Below are positions 52,631 to 61,519 of a stretch of 64,000 bases of DNA, one piece after another. The translations under genes were made by a program, and so were the position numbers. The stretch comes from Flavobacterium panacis. Its GTDB lineage: Bacteria > Bacteroidota > Bacteroidia > Flavobacteriales > Flavobacteriaceae. Under the pieces are notes generated by a model, which worked only from the letters and a program-made list of their open reading frames with translations, had not been told where the DNA came from and did not search any database. The stretch lies in assembly GCF_024649945.1 (NCBI RefSeq), contig NZ_JANKMS010000002.1, forward strand, positions 248,001 through 312,000, in the 5' to 3' direction. The stretch's first letter is position 1, and each line of letters starts with the position of its first letter.

Positions 52631-52654
52631 TATTCTAAATAAGATGTATGTTTG
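52631..52654 (+). promoter_or_regulatory. Promoter and Fur-like site of the DUF4198 gene
   Basis: TATTCTAAATAAGA at 52631-52644 is identical to the core at 48927-48940, and TATGTTTG at 52647-52654 is the -7 box. The ATG at 52648 lies in the -7 box, so the start is the next in-frame ATG, 52693. Confidence 0.5.
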
Positions 52655-52692
52655 TAAAAAATATCATTCAACTAATTTTTAAACTTGATCTT

Positions 52693-53418
52693 ATGAAATC
52701 AAATACTCTAAAAACATTAACTTTTTTATTTTTAATGCTTTTTGCCGCACCACAAATTTTTGCTCACGCACTTTGGATCGAAACTAAAGCAACAGGAACA
52801 AAAGGAAAAGCTCAGGAAATCTCTGTTTACTTTGGAGAGTTCTCTGATAATGATATTACAAAAGCCGACAAATGGTTTTCTGATTTAAAAGATTTCTCTT
52901 TGGTGGTTATTTCTCCTTCAAAAAAAGAAACTAAGCTTACTTCTAAAGCATTAGACAATAAATACCAAGCTTTCTTTACTCCAACTGAAGATGGAGTTTA
53001 TACTATTGTAATGCAACATACTGTAAAAGATGTTTACGGAACTATGAAATTAGATTACAATTCAAGCGCAACAGTAGTGGTTGGAAACAAAGCAACAGGA
53101 AACAATATTACATCAAACACGAATAAAATTGCTGTATTCTCAGAAAATGCAGATGTTGCAAAAAAAGATACTAAAGTTACAGGAGTTGCTTCTTATGAAG
53201 GTGCTGTCGCTAAAGAGGCAAAAATAAAAGTAATTGCTCCAAACGGATGGGAAAAAGAATTATGGACTAACGATAAAGGGGAATTTTCTTTTACTCCAAT
53301 CTGGTCTGGAAATTATATGGTAGAATATGCTCACACAGACAAATCTGCTGGAGAACACAATGGAAAAAAATACGACGAAATCTGGAAAATGGCTACCTAC
53401 CAGATTGTTGTAAAATAA
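52693..53418 (+). CDS. DUF4198 family periplasmic protein
   Basis: About 241 residues from ATG 52693: signal peptide 1-24 (cut near IFAHA), directly followed by HALWIETKA, the N-terminal His motif of the DUF4198/NikM-like family that can bind metal. Two beta-sandwich-like domains follow (about 25-130 and 145-240), the second with ITAxx-type strands IKVIAPNGWEKELWTNDKGE. Members are found with iron or nickel uptake genes. It lies between the PepSY gene and the second receptor and shares the Fur-like site, consistent with iron control. Confidence 0.85.
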   Translation: MKSNTLKTLTFLFLMLFAAPQIFAHALWIETKATGTKGKAQEISVYFGEFSDNDITKADKWFSDLKDFSLVVISPSKKETKLTSKALDNKYQAFFTPTEDGVYTIVMQHTVKDVYGTMKLDYNSSATVVVGNKATGNNITSNTNKIAVFSENADVAKKDTKVTGVASYEGAVAKEAKIKVIAPNGWEKELWTNDKGEFSFTPIWSGNYMVEYAHTDKSAGEHNGKKYDEIWKMATYQIVVK

Positions 53419-53458
53419 TTTTATAAGAAACTCATTCTTAGATTTTAATTTCAATTGA

Positions 53459-53489
53459 AAAAACCTTGCTTTATGGCAAGGTTTTTTTT
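53459..53489 (+). terminator. Terminator after the DUF4198 gene
   Basis: AAAAACCTTGC pairs with GCAAGGTTTTT around a TTTATG loop, with a long T run. Confidence 0.85.
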
Positions 53490-53621
53490 GTTTATTAAGA
53501 CTGACATTAATACAAAATTAAAATATCATTAGAAAATTCCTAAGCAAATCTTAAGAAAAGACTAAGTAAGGTTTAAGTAAGAAAACCACTTCATAATTTC
53601 GTGTTAAAGAACATGTGTATT

Positions 53622-53660
53622 TATATTTGCAGTCAATAATTTTTATTGAATCTAAATAAA
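53622..53660 (+). promoter_or_regulatory. Promoter and Fur-like site of the second TonB receptor
   Basis: TATATTTG at 53622-53629 is the -7 box. TTTATTGAATCTAAATAAA at 53642-53660 keeps the TCTAAATAA half of the site found twice upstream, just before the start codon. Confidence 0.45.
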
Positions 53661-53665
53661 TACCA

Positions 53666-55960
53666 ATGAAATATAATTTACTACTAGCATTAGGATTATT
53701 GAGCTTTGCCTCTTACGGTCAAGATTATTCAAGTAATGAAAATACCTCTTCAGTTAGAGATACTGTAAAAAATAAAAAAGGAGAAATTCTTAATGAAGTT
53801 TTAATCACAGCAAATAAACCCAAAAAACCAATTGAAGCAGCTCGTTCTGGAATCAAAGTAATGGACTTACCGCAAAGTGTTCAAATCGTTGGCAGCGAAA
53901 TTATAGAACAACAACAAGCCATCAGATTGAGTGAAGTAGTAAAGAACCTAAATGGTGTTTATGTAGGTTCTGCTCGTGGTGGCGCACAAGAATCTTTCTT
54001 TTCGAGAGGTTATGATATGAGTGCCAATAATATGTTTAAAAACGGGTTCCGCTACAATGCAGGTTCTATACCTGAAGTTTCTTCTTTAGAAAAAGTAGAA
54101 TTCTTAAAAGGAGGTTCGGCTTTATTGTACGGAAATGTTGCACCAGGTGGAATTATGAATTTAGTTACCAAAACGCCTAAATTCACGCAAGGTGGCGAAG
54201 TATCGATGCAAATTGGAAGTTATTCTTATTACAAACCTACTATTGATTTTTATGGTCCTTTAAATAAATCTATTGCATACCGTTTTACAGGATCTTATGA
54301 AAACTCTGAAAGCTTTAGGGATTTTGTGAAAAACGAACGTATTTACGTTAATCCTTCGTTTTTATTTCATCTATCAGATAAAACGCAAATTACAGTACAG
54401 GGAGATTATTTAAGCGCAGATTGGACTCCTGATTTCGGTACTGGAATTTATGGAAAAACCATTTTAGATTTGCCACGTAACGAATTCTTCGGAGCACTTT
54501 GGTCAACTGCAAATACTAAATCTTCCAGCGCTTCGATGTTATTTAATCATGACTTTAACAAAAACTGGAAATTAAACTTTAATTCTTCTTATCAATATTA
54601 TAGAAGAACACAAACTTCTACTGCACAATTAAGTACAATTGACGCTAACGGAAACTGGAAACGAGGTTTAACAAAATCTGATGCTGCTGAAAACATTTTT
54701 GGTGATCAGTTAAGTTTACAGGGAACTTTTAATACTGGAGAAATCAAACATCAGATATTTACTGGAGCTGATTATGAGAATTCTATGGCGCCTAGTTATA
54801 CTTATGGTTTTTACGCAACACCAAATGGTACAACTGCTATTACTACAGAAGCTACTGCAATAAATTTATATACATATGATTACAGTACACAAAGTCGTAA
54901 TATTCCATACCCAACCAGAGCAACACAATTAGCGACTACCAATACACAACGTTTTGGTGCTTATGCTCAAGATTTGATTTCAGTTACAAAACATATCAAA
55001 GTTTTAGCAGGATTACGTTGGTCATGGCAAGAAAGTTATGTTGCAACCGCGAAAGAAACAGTAAAACAAGGAGTTATTACAACTTCACTTGAAAATGCAG
55101 AAACAGTAGACGGAGCAAAAACAGTAAACAAAGCTTTTTCGCCTAAAGCGGGATTGGTTGTACAACCTACTAAAGACTTATCATTATTTGCAAGTTATTC
55201 TAACTCTTTTACTCCAAACACTGGAACAACAGTCGATTTAAAACCTTTAGATCCATCTATTATAGACCAATATGAAGCGGGTGTAAAGAAAGATTTCTGG
55301 GGAGGTCTTTTGAGTACAAACGTTACCGTTTATCAAATTACAAACAACAATTTAGCACAAACTGCTCCTTTTTTAGCAGACGGTGTTACACAAAATGCCA
55401 ACACTTCGCTTAAAGAATTAGTTGGAGCTACAAAAGGAAAAGGAGTTGAGATTGATATTACCGCTTACCCTGTTGAAGGCCTTAACATCATGGCTGGTTA
55501 TAGTTTTAACGAAACCAAAGTATCAAAATCATCTGGAACAAACGGAAGTCTTGTTGTTGGAGATGTTTTAGCAAGAACACCAAGAAATACTGCCAATTTA
55601 AGTTTTTTCTATAAACTACCTAGCGGTTTCTTTAAAGGAGTAACTTTTGGAGCTATCGGAAACTATATTGGCGATCGTACTGGAGGATGGAATGATGATT
55701 ATCTTTGGACAGCAGTTACTCCTACTCCAACTAATCCAAATCCAGATCCGGCTTATACCATCACTATCAGAGATCGTGATATTCCATTAGAAGGATATGT
55801 TACTGTAGATGCTTCGCTTGGCTATGAATGGAAAAAAATCTCAATCTTATGCAGATTATCAAACATTACAAACGAATTAAATTATACTGTTCACGAAAAT
55901 TATAGTGTAAACCCAATCGCACCTCGTCAGGTTATGACAAGTCTGCGTTATAAATTCTAA
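53666..55960 (+). CDS. TonB-dependent siderophore receptor
   Basis: 764 residues with signal peptide 1-18. Plug domain about 60-180: MDLPQSVQIVGSEIIEQQQA is the typical siderophore-receptor start, then FFSRGYDMSANNMFKNGFRY and VEFLKGGSALLYGNVAPGG, with the barrel to the end (RQVMTSLRYKF). Unlike the first receptor it lacks a carboxypeptidase-like N-domain. It matches the FhuA/FoxA-like (TIGR01783) siderophore-receptor type, but the siderophore is unknown. It closes the iron locus and has its own Fur-like site and terminator. Confidence 0.93.
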   Translation: MKYNLLLALGLLSFASYGQDYSSNENTSSVRDTVKNKKGEILNEVLITANKPKKPIEAARSGIKVMDLPQSVQIVGSEIIEQQQAIRLSEVVKNLNGVYVGSARGGAQESFFSRGYDMSANNMFKNGFRYNAGSIPEVSSLEKVEFLKGGSALLYGNVAPGGIMNLVTKTPKFTQGGEVSMQIGSYSYYKPTIDFYGPLNKSIAYRFTGSYENSESFRDFVKNERIYVNPSFLFHLSDKTQITVQGDYLSADWTPDFGTGIYGKTILDLPRNEFFGALWSTANTKSSSASMLFNHDFNKNWKLNFNSSYQYYRRTQTSTAQLSTIDANGNWKRGLTKSDAAENIFGDQLSLQGTFNTGEIKHQIFTGADYENSMAPSYTYGFYATPNGTTAITTEATAINLYTYDYSTQSRNIPYPTRATQLATTNTQRFGAYAQDLISVTKHIKVLAGLRWSWQESYVATAKETVKQGVITTSLENAETVDGAKTVNKAFSPKAGLVVQPTKDLSLFASYSNSFTPNTGTTVDLKPLDPSIIDQYEAGVKKDFWGGLLSTNVTVYQITNNNLAQTAPFLADGVTQNANTSLKELVGATKGKGVEIDITAYPVEGLNIMAGYSFNETKVSKSSGTNGSLVVGDVLARTPRNTANLSFFYKLPSGFFKGVTFGAIGNYIGDRTGGWNDDYLWTAVTPTPTNPNPDPAYTITIRDRDIPLEGYVTVDASLGYEWKKISILCRLSNITNELNYTVHENYSVNPIAPRQVMTSLRYKF

Positions 55961-56002
55961 AGACTTTTGAATTAGTATTCTTTCTATTTTTTTTTTGAAT
56001 AT

Positions 56003-56037
56003 TAAAACCTCATCTTACTAAAGGTGAGGTTTTTTAT
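56003..56037 (+). terminator. Terminator after the second TonB receptor
   Basis: AAAACCTCATCTT pairs with AAGGTGAGGTTTT around an ACTA loop, followed by TTTTT. Confidence 0.85.
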
Positions 56038-56100
56038 TTTGTAAAAAAATGTCTTTATTATAAGTACTTTTGTCTTAAAATCGCCTTTTATATTTTATAT

Positions 56101-57414
56101 ATGTCAAACACGACCAAAAACCAATTGACAAAAACTTTAGGACTTAGTTTCAATATTGCCGTACTCATTGGAGGAACAATTGGAGTTGGAATTTTAAGAA
56201 CTCCGGGGACTATTGCCGAAATGCTTAACAATTATTGGCTTATTCATGCCTGTTGGTTATTTGGTGGTTTGTATGTTTTACTTGGTGCCAATTCCTATTC
56301 AGAGTTGGCAACAATGCTTCCAAAAGCAGGAGGTTCTTATAATTACATTAAAAGAGCTCTAGGTGATTATGCTGGTTTTTTATCTGGTTGGTATGATTAT
56401 ATTGTCAATGCTATTCCGCCTGCTTTTTACTGCATTGTAATTAGCGAATACACTATTATTTTATTTCCTGAATTAGCCAATTATTCAACTGTTCTATCCA
56501 TTTCTTTATTAATTGCTTTTGTTTTACTGCACTTGAGCGGTGTAAAAAACGGTAGCGTAATTCAGCAGATTACCAGTTTCTTAAAAGTAATTTGTTTTGT
56601 GGCTTTAGTTGTTGCTTGTTTTATGTATTCTGGAGTTGACGTTCCTTCAATAAAAACAGACAATTCTATCTTTCAAATAGGACTAATTTTTGGATTTTTC
56701 AAATCATTACAGTTGATTATTGGAACTTACAATGGCTGGAATGCTGTTTGCTTTTTCGCCGAGGAAAATGACGATCCTAGCAAGAACATCCCAAAATCAT
56801 TATATAGTGGAGTTCTACTGGTTGTAGCCATTTATATTTTGGTAAACGCTGCTTTCTTTCACGTTTTGCCAATCGAAACTTTATCCAAATCAAATTTGGC
56901 TGCTGCTGATGTTGCCAAGATTCTTTTTGGAGAAAAAGGAGCCATAATAGTTACCGTAATTTCCATTTTTTCCTTAATCAGTATTTTGAATGCTTTTATG
57001 ATGATTCCACCGAGAATCCTTTACGGATTAAGCCGTGACGGATTTTTTATCAAAAAAGGAACTCAAGTAAATAAAGGTGGTACTCCTATTGTTGCACTAT
57101 TAGTTTCATCTTTTTTTAGCTTGTTTTTAATTTGCATTGGCTCGTTTGAAGTATTATTTTCATTCGCTGCTTTTATCTCAATAATTGTTTGGGGACTAGC
57201 TTATTATTCACTTATAAAACTAAGAAAATCAGCACCTGATTTGATAAGACCGTATCGTTCGTTTTGGTATCCGTGGACTACTATAATTGCCATTATTATT
57301 TCGATTGGATTATTATTAGGCTTTATCTATAGCGATCCTACTGCTTTTGCTGTAATTGTTGGAATTACACTGGTTTCTTATCCTTTGTTTTTGTTTTTGA
57401 AGAAGAAAAAATAA
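56101..57414 (+). CDS. APC-family amino-acid permease
   Basis: 437 residues with twelve membrane helices. The first helix carries the substrate-binding IGGTIGVGILRTPGTIAEML motif typical of APC transporters; later EENDDPSKNIPKSLYSGVLL and ALSRDG-like YGLSRDGFFIKKGTQVNKGG loops are also family-typical. Substrate cannot be told. It stands alone with an AT-rich promoter and a bidirectional terminator after it. Confidence 0.92.
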   Translation: MSNTTKNQLTKTLGLSFNIAVLIGGTIGVGILRTPGTIAEMLNNYWLIHACWLFGGLYVLLGANSYSELATMLPKAGGSYNYIKRALGDYAGFLSGWYDYIVNAIPPAFYCIVISEYTIILFPELANYSTVLSISLLIAFVLLHLSGVKNGSVIQQITSFLKVICFVALVVACFMYSGVDVPSIKTDNSIFQIGLIFGFFKSLQLIIGTYNGWNAVCFFAEENDDPSKNIPKSLYSGVLLVVAIYILVNAAFFHVLPIETLSKSNLAAADVAKILFGEKGAIIVTVISIFSLISILNAFMMIPPRILYGLSRDGFFIKKGTQVNKGGTPIVALLVSSFFSLFLICIGSFEVLFSFAAFISIIVWGLAYYSLIKLRKSAPDLIRPYRSFWYPWTTIIAIIISIGLLLGFIYSDPTAFAVIVGITLVSYPLFLFLKKKK

Positions 57415-57435
57415 ATCATTTAATATTTATACACC

Positions 57436-57470
57436 ATTCTTGTCATTCCGAGGAACGACGAATGACAAGA
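57436..57470. repeat. GTCATTCCGAGGAACGA-type repeat
   Basis: TTGTCATTCCGAGGAACGAC and GAATGACAAG form a small inverted repeat. A diverged copy in the reverse orientation lies at 26508-26530 (TTCTCGTTCCTCGAAATGAC). Confidence 0.6.
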
Positions 57471-57488
57471 TTGTGGTTAGAAAACAAC

Positions 57489-57524
57489 AAACCCGACAAA
57501 TTTTAAAAATCTGTCGGGTTTTGT
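57489..57524. terminator. Bidirectional terminator, permease/valS
   Basis: AACCCGACA.ATTTT pairs with AAAAT.TGTCGGGTT with A and T tracts on both sides. A degraded copy of the same stem is present at 60927-60960. Confidence 0.8.
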
Positions 57525-57545
57525 AATATAACTAAGTTTGATTTC

Positions 57546-60179
57546 TTATTTCAAACCTGCCAAACTCTGCTCGATTGTAGCGATTTTTGCTAAAGCATCA
57601 GCTTGTTTTTGTTTTTCTAAATTAAGAACTTTCTCTGGAGCTCCGTTTACGAATTTCTCGTTAGAAAGTTTTGCTTCTACAGATTTTAAGAATCCTTTAG
57701 TGTAATTCAATTCTTCTGTCAGTTTTGCGATTTCAGCTTCAACGTCGATGTTTCCTGTAATCGGAATGAAATATTCATTTGATTTTACACGGAAAGACAA
57801 TGCTCCGTCTACTTTTTCAGAAACATATTCGAAAGCCGAAACGTTTCCTAATTTAGTTATAATTGAATCAAAGTAAGTTGAAACATTTTCGCTGTTGATT
57901 CCTTTTAATTCGATTGCATCTTTAAACGGAATGTTTTTGTCTTTACGAATTGTTCTAATTCCAGAAATTACTTCAATTGAGTTTTCAAAATCTGAAATTA
58001 ATTTTGCGTCAAATGGTTTTACTTCTGGCCAAGTTGAAACAATTAAAGCTTCTTCAGGAGTTCTTTCAGCAATTAGCTGCCAAATTTCCTCTGTCAAGAA
58101 AGGCATAAATGGGTGTAATAACTTCAAGTTGTTTTCTAACATTTCGATCGCTTTCGCGAAAGTTACGCTGTCAATTGGCTGTTGGTATGCAGGTTTAATC
58201 ATTTCTAAGAACCAAGAACAGAAATCATCCCAAACCAATTTATAAATTGCCATTAATGAATCTGAAATTCTGTATTTCTCGAAATTATCTTCAATATCAA
58301 CCAAAGTCTGCTGTAATTTCGCTTCGTACCATTCAATAGCCACTTTTGATGATTCTGGTTGCGGAATAGTTTCTGAAACTTCCCATCCTTTAATCAATTT
58401 GAAGGCATTCCAAATTTTATTTGAGAATGCTTTTCCTTGGCTGCATAATTCTTCATCAAACATGATATCGTTTCCTGCAGAAGCACTTAAAAGCAATCCT
58501 ACACGAACTCCGTCTGCACTAAATTTATCGATCAAGTCTAAAGGATCAGGAGAATTCCCTAATGATTTAGACATTTTACGACGTTGTTTATCACGAACTA
58601 AACCTGTCAAATATACATTTGTAAATGGTTTTTCTCCTGCATATTCATAACCTGCAATAATCATTCTCGCAACCCAGAAAAATAAAATATCCGGACCTGT
58701 TACTAAATCATTTGTTGGATAGTAATATTTGAAATCTGGACTTTCTGGATCCATAATTCCACCAAAAACTGACATTGGCCATAACCAAGAAGAAAACCAT
58801 GTGTCTAACGCATCAACATCTTGTTTCAAGTCAGATGTTGTAAGTGAGCTGTTAGATGTTTTTTCTTGTGCTAATTTTAAGGCGTCTTCGATGTTTTCTG
58901 CAACTACGAAATCTTCTTTTCCGTCTCCGTAATAGTACGCTGGAATTTGTTGTCCCCACCATAATTGACGAGAAATATTCCAATCGCGAATATTGTTTAA
59001 CCAGTGCGCATAAGTGTTTTCGAAACGTTTTGGATGTAATTTAATATCTCCTGTTTCTAAAACCGACTTAATTGCTGGTTTTACTAATTCTTCCATTTTT
59101 AAGAACCATTGGTCTGATAATCTTGGTTCGATTACCGCTTTTGTTCTTTCAGAAGTTCCAACTTTATTTAAGTGAATTTCTGTTTTTGCTAAAGCACCAA
59201 TTTCTTGAAGTTCTTTCTCGATTTCTTTACGAACTACAAAACGGTCTTTTCCTTGATACTGTAATCCGAAGCTGTTTAAAGTCGCGTCTTCATTAAAAAT
59301 ATCAACGATTTCTAGATTGTGTTTTTCACCTAACGTTTTATCGTTCATATCGTGTGCAGGCGTTACTTTCAAACATCCTGTTCCGAATTCTACATCTACA
59401 TATTCGTCTTCGATAATTGGAATTACTCTTCCGCAAATTGGAACAATCGCTTTTTTACCTTTTAAATGTGCAAAACGCTCATCGTTCGGGTTGATACAGA
59501 TGGCAGTATCTCCAAAGATAGTTTCAGGACGTGTTGTAGCAATAGTTAAGAAATCTTCTGAACCTTCAATTTTATATTTTAAGAAAAACAGTTTTCCTTG
59601 TTGTTCTTCGTAAATTACTTCTTCGTCAGATAAAGTTGTTTTTGCTTCTGGATCCCAGTTTACCATACGGTATCCTCTGTAAATTAAACCTTTGTTGTAT
59701 AAATCAACAAACGACTTAATTACAGAAGCAGACATATCTGGATCCATCGTAAATTTAGTGCGTTCCCAATCGCAAGAAGCACCTAATTTCTTAAGTTGCT
59801 CTAAGATTGTTCCGCCATATTTATCTGTCCATTCCCAAGCGTGTTTTAGGAATTCTTCACGGGTCAAATCGTTTTTATTGATTCCTTCTGCTTTTAATTT
59901 CGCTACCACTTTTGCTTCAGTAGCAATCGAAGCGTGGTCTGTTCCCGGAACCCAACAAGCGTTGAATCCTTTAAGACGTGCACGACGAATTAAAACATCT
60001 TGAATTGTATTATTCAACATATGTCCCATGTGAAGGACTCCAGTGACGTTTGGCGGCGGGATTACAATGGTGTACGGTGTTCTATGATCTGGTTCTGAAT
60101 GAAAATAGTTGTTTTTCATCCAGTAGTCATACCATTTACTCTCAATCGTCTTAGCGTCAAATTGTGCTGGAATTGTCAT
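57546..60179 (-). CDS. valS: Valine--tRNA ligase
   Basis: Class I aminoacyl-tRNA synthetase that charges tRNA-Val. HIGH motif is HMGH at 50-53 in PPPNVTGVLHMGHML; KMSKS at about 535 in DKQRRKMSKSLGN. The editing domain (about 190-350), anticodon-binding region and a C-terminal coiled coil (EAEIAKLTEELNYTKGFLK, final ~65 residues) typical of ValRS are all present. Length 877 is normal. No T-box is seen upstream; a long inverted repeat precedes the gene. Confidence 0.97.
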   Translation of the reverse strand: MTIPAQFDAKTIESKWYDYWMKNNYFHSEPDHRTPYTIVIPPPNVTGVLHMGHMLNNTIQDVLIRRARLKGFNACWVPGTDHASIATEAKVVAKLKAEGINKNDLTREEFLKHAWEWTDKYGGTILEQLKKLGASCDWERTKFTMDPDMSASVIKSFVDLYNKGLIYRGYRMVNWDPEAKTTLSDEEVIYEEQQGKLFFLKYKIEGSEDFLTIATTRPETIFGDTAICINPNDERFAHLKGKKAIVPICGRVIPIIEDEYVDVEFGTGCLKVTPAHDMNDKTLGEKHNLEIVDIFNEDATLNSFGLQYQGKDRFVVRKEIEKELQEIGALAKTEIHLNKVGTSERTKAVIEPRLSDQWFLKMEELVKPAIKSVLETGDIKLHPKRFENTYAHWLNNIRDWNISRQLWWGQQIPAYYYGDGKEDFVVAENIEDALKLAQEKTSNSSLTTSDLKQDVDALDTWFSSWLWPMSVFGGIMDPESPDFKYYYPTNDLVTGPDILFFWVARMIIAGYEYAGEKPFTNVYLTGLVRDKQRRKMSKSLGNSPDPLDLIDKFSADGVRVGLLLSASAGNDIMFDEELCSQGKAFSNKIWNAFKLIKGWEVSETIPQPESSKVAIEWYEAKLQQTLVDIEDNFEKYRISDSLMAIYKLVWDDFCSWFLEMIKPAYQQPIDSVTFAKAIEMLENNLKLLHPFMPFLTEEIWQLIAERTPEEALIVSTWPEVKPFDAKLISDFENSIEVISGIRTIRKDKNIPFKDAIELKGINSENVSTYFDSIITKLGNVSAFEYVSEKVDGALSFRVKSNEYFIPITGNIDVEAEIAKLTEELNYTKGFLKSVEAKLSNEKFVNGAPEKVLNLEKQKQADALAKIATIEQSLAGLK

Positions 60180-60188
60180 TTATATATG

Positions 60189-60330
60189 TTTAATCGTTTA
60201 TTTGCTTAACCGTTTAATCGGTTTTATCGTTGGCTTTAAATTGAATTATCTATTTGTTTTTCTGCTTTAAAAAAAATCATTTACAAATTAATCTATGCGA
60301 TTAAACAAATAAACGATTAAACAGTTAAAC
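60189..60330. repeat. Inverted repeat upstream of valS (GATTAAAC type)
   Basis: GTTTAATCGTTTATTTGCTT (60189-) and AAACAAATAAACGATTAAAC (60303-) form imperfect arms of about 33 bases with a 76-base loop. It lies in the valS leader and may fold there. Confidence 0.65.
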
Positions 60331-60465
60331 AAAAATTTGGTTCAATTTTTGTAATTATAACTCACAGCAAAAGTAAATAATTAAGTAGACTATAAAAAGC
60401 GAATTAATAATTTGTGTGTTAATTAAAAGAATGTATATTTACTTACAATTAAAAACTAATTTCAT

Positions 60466-60846
60466 ATGAAAAATGCAGCCTCTTTTATTGCAGTCTTATT
60501 GTTTAGCGCAATAGGTTTTGCACAAAATGGCCCAAAAATTGAATTTGCAGCCCCAGACAATACAATTGATTATGGAAAAATTTCTAAAGGTGACAACGGA
60601 CTTCGTTCCTTTGAATTTACTAACACTGGAGACGCTCCTTTATTAATTACAGGTGCAGAATCTACAGTAAGTTCTATCATTGTAACCAAACCAGCGGCAG
60701 CAATTCAGCCGGGCAAAAAAGGAAAAATCGATGTAAAATATAATATGGTCGCAGGGCCTATTCGTAAAACTATTACTGTTGAAACCAATGCAGTAAACTA
60801 TCCTGATGGGCGTGTTGCTCTTAAAATAAAAGGAGAAGTTCAGTAA
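60466..60846 (+). CDS. DUF1573 domain secreted protein
   Basis: 126 residues with signal peptide 1-19 (cut near GFAQN). The mature part is an Ig-like beta domain with the DUF1573 pattern: IDYGKISKGDNGLRSFEFTN, TGDAPLLIT, then IQPGKKGKIDVKYN and TITVETNA. Such proteins are abundant in Bacteroidota and of unknown function, possibly periplasmic scaffolds. Single gene, followed by a terminator. Confidence 0.88.
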   Translation: MKNAASFIAVLLFSAIGFAQNGPKIEFAAPDNTIDYGKISKGDNGLRSFEFTNTGDAPLLITGAESTVSSIIVTKPAAAIQPGKKGKIDVKYNMVAGPIRKTITVETNAVNYPDGRVALKIKGEVQ

Positions 60847-60870
60847 GGTTTTTAAAAATATAAAAACAAT

Positions 60871-60905
60871 AAAAGCCGTTTCTTAAATTAGAAACGGCTT
60901 TTTTA
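60871..60905. terminator. Terminator after the DUF1573 gene
   Basis: AAAAGCCGTTTCT pairs with AGAAACGGCTTTT around a TAAATT-type loop, then TTTT. Confidence 0.85.
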
Positions 60906-60973
60906 TTCGTTATAATTTTCAAAATTAAACCCGACAGATTTTAAAAACCTATCAAGTTTCTTAGATTTTTTTC

Positions 60974-61453
60974 TTACTTCTCAGCACATTCAACTGTGTC
61001 GAATTTATATTTAACCTTTTCAAAATCGATTGGTTTATCTTTTACTAAATAGGTTACGCCCATTGTTGTCTGCATGGTTCCGTTTCCTAAAATAAGTTGA
61101 TTGTCACGTTTTAACAATGCCATCGGATTTTTGAATGTTTGATTTTCTTTATTCACTTTAAAAGTATAGTCTACAAATAAAGTATCTCCATGAAACTCAC
61201 CTGTAACTTCACCCGATCTAACTGTCGAAGGAGCTACGTTCATAGTCATATCTCCCGATAGTTTTCCGTTTTTTAAAGTGTTCAATTTTAAATCTATTGT
61301 ATCTTTTTCATAAATTGCTTTATAACAAGCGGTGCTTACTACTACCTCACCATCTGCTTTAGCAGCTTCAACAGCTTTTTGTTTTTCTTCATTTTTACAA
61401 CTTTGCAATCCGATTACGGATAAAAGCAAACAAGATAAGGCTAGATTTCTCAT
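60974..61453 (-). CDS. Hypothetical lipoprotein, 159 aa
   Basis: Lipobox GLQSC (Cys at 19), followed by a Lys/Glu/Ala-rich linker and a strand-rich domain (about 40-155): ACYKAIYEKDTIDLKLNTL, GEVTGEFHGDTLFVDYTFKV and a terminal CAEK. Two Cys (about 43 and 156) might form a disulfide. No family name recognised. Same strand as the OmpA-type gene upstream; 66 bases separate them. Confidence 0.68.
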   Translation of the reverse strand: MRNLALSCLLLSVIGLQSCKNEEKQKAVEAAKADGEVVVSTACYKAIYEKDTIDLKLNTLKNGKLSGDMTMNVAPSTVRSGEVTGEFHGDTLFVDYTFKVNKENQTFKNPMALLKRDNQLILGNGTMQTTMGVTYLVKDKPIDFEKVKYKFDTVECAEK

Positions 61454-61519
61454 AATTATTTCTATTTGTTGATATACTATAAAATTAACGAAAAAAGGTT
61501 GTTCTTCTTACAACAAACT

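Noticed and set aside
52648..52692. Upstream ATG start for the DUF4198 protein
   Set aside because: It overlaps the TATGTTTG promoter box and would hide the clean signal peptide that begins at 52693.
58399..60003. Several frames of 60-116 codons on the + strand inside valS
   Set aside because: They are antisense shadows of a conserved full-length gene with no protein features of their own.
60180..60465. T-box or riboswitch in the valS leader
   Set aside because: No T-box specifier or antiterminator sequence is seen, and such elements are not typical for this phylum; only a repetitive inverted repeat is present.
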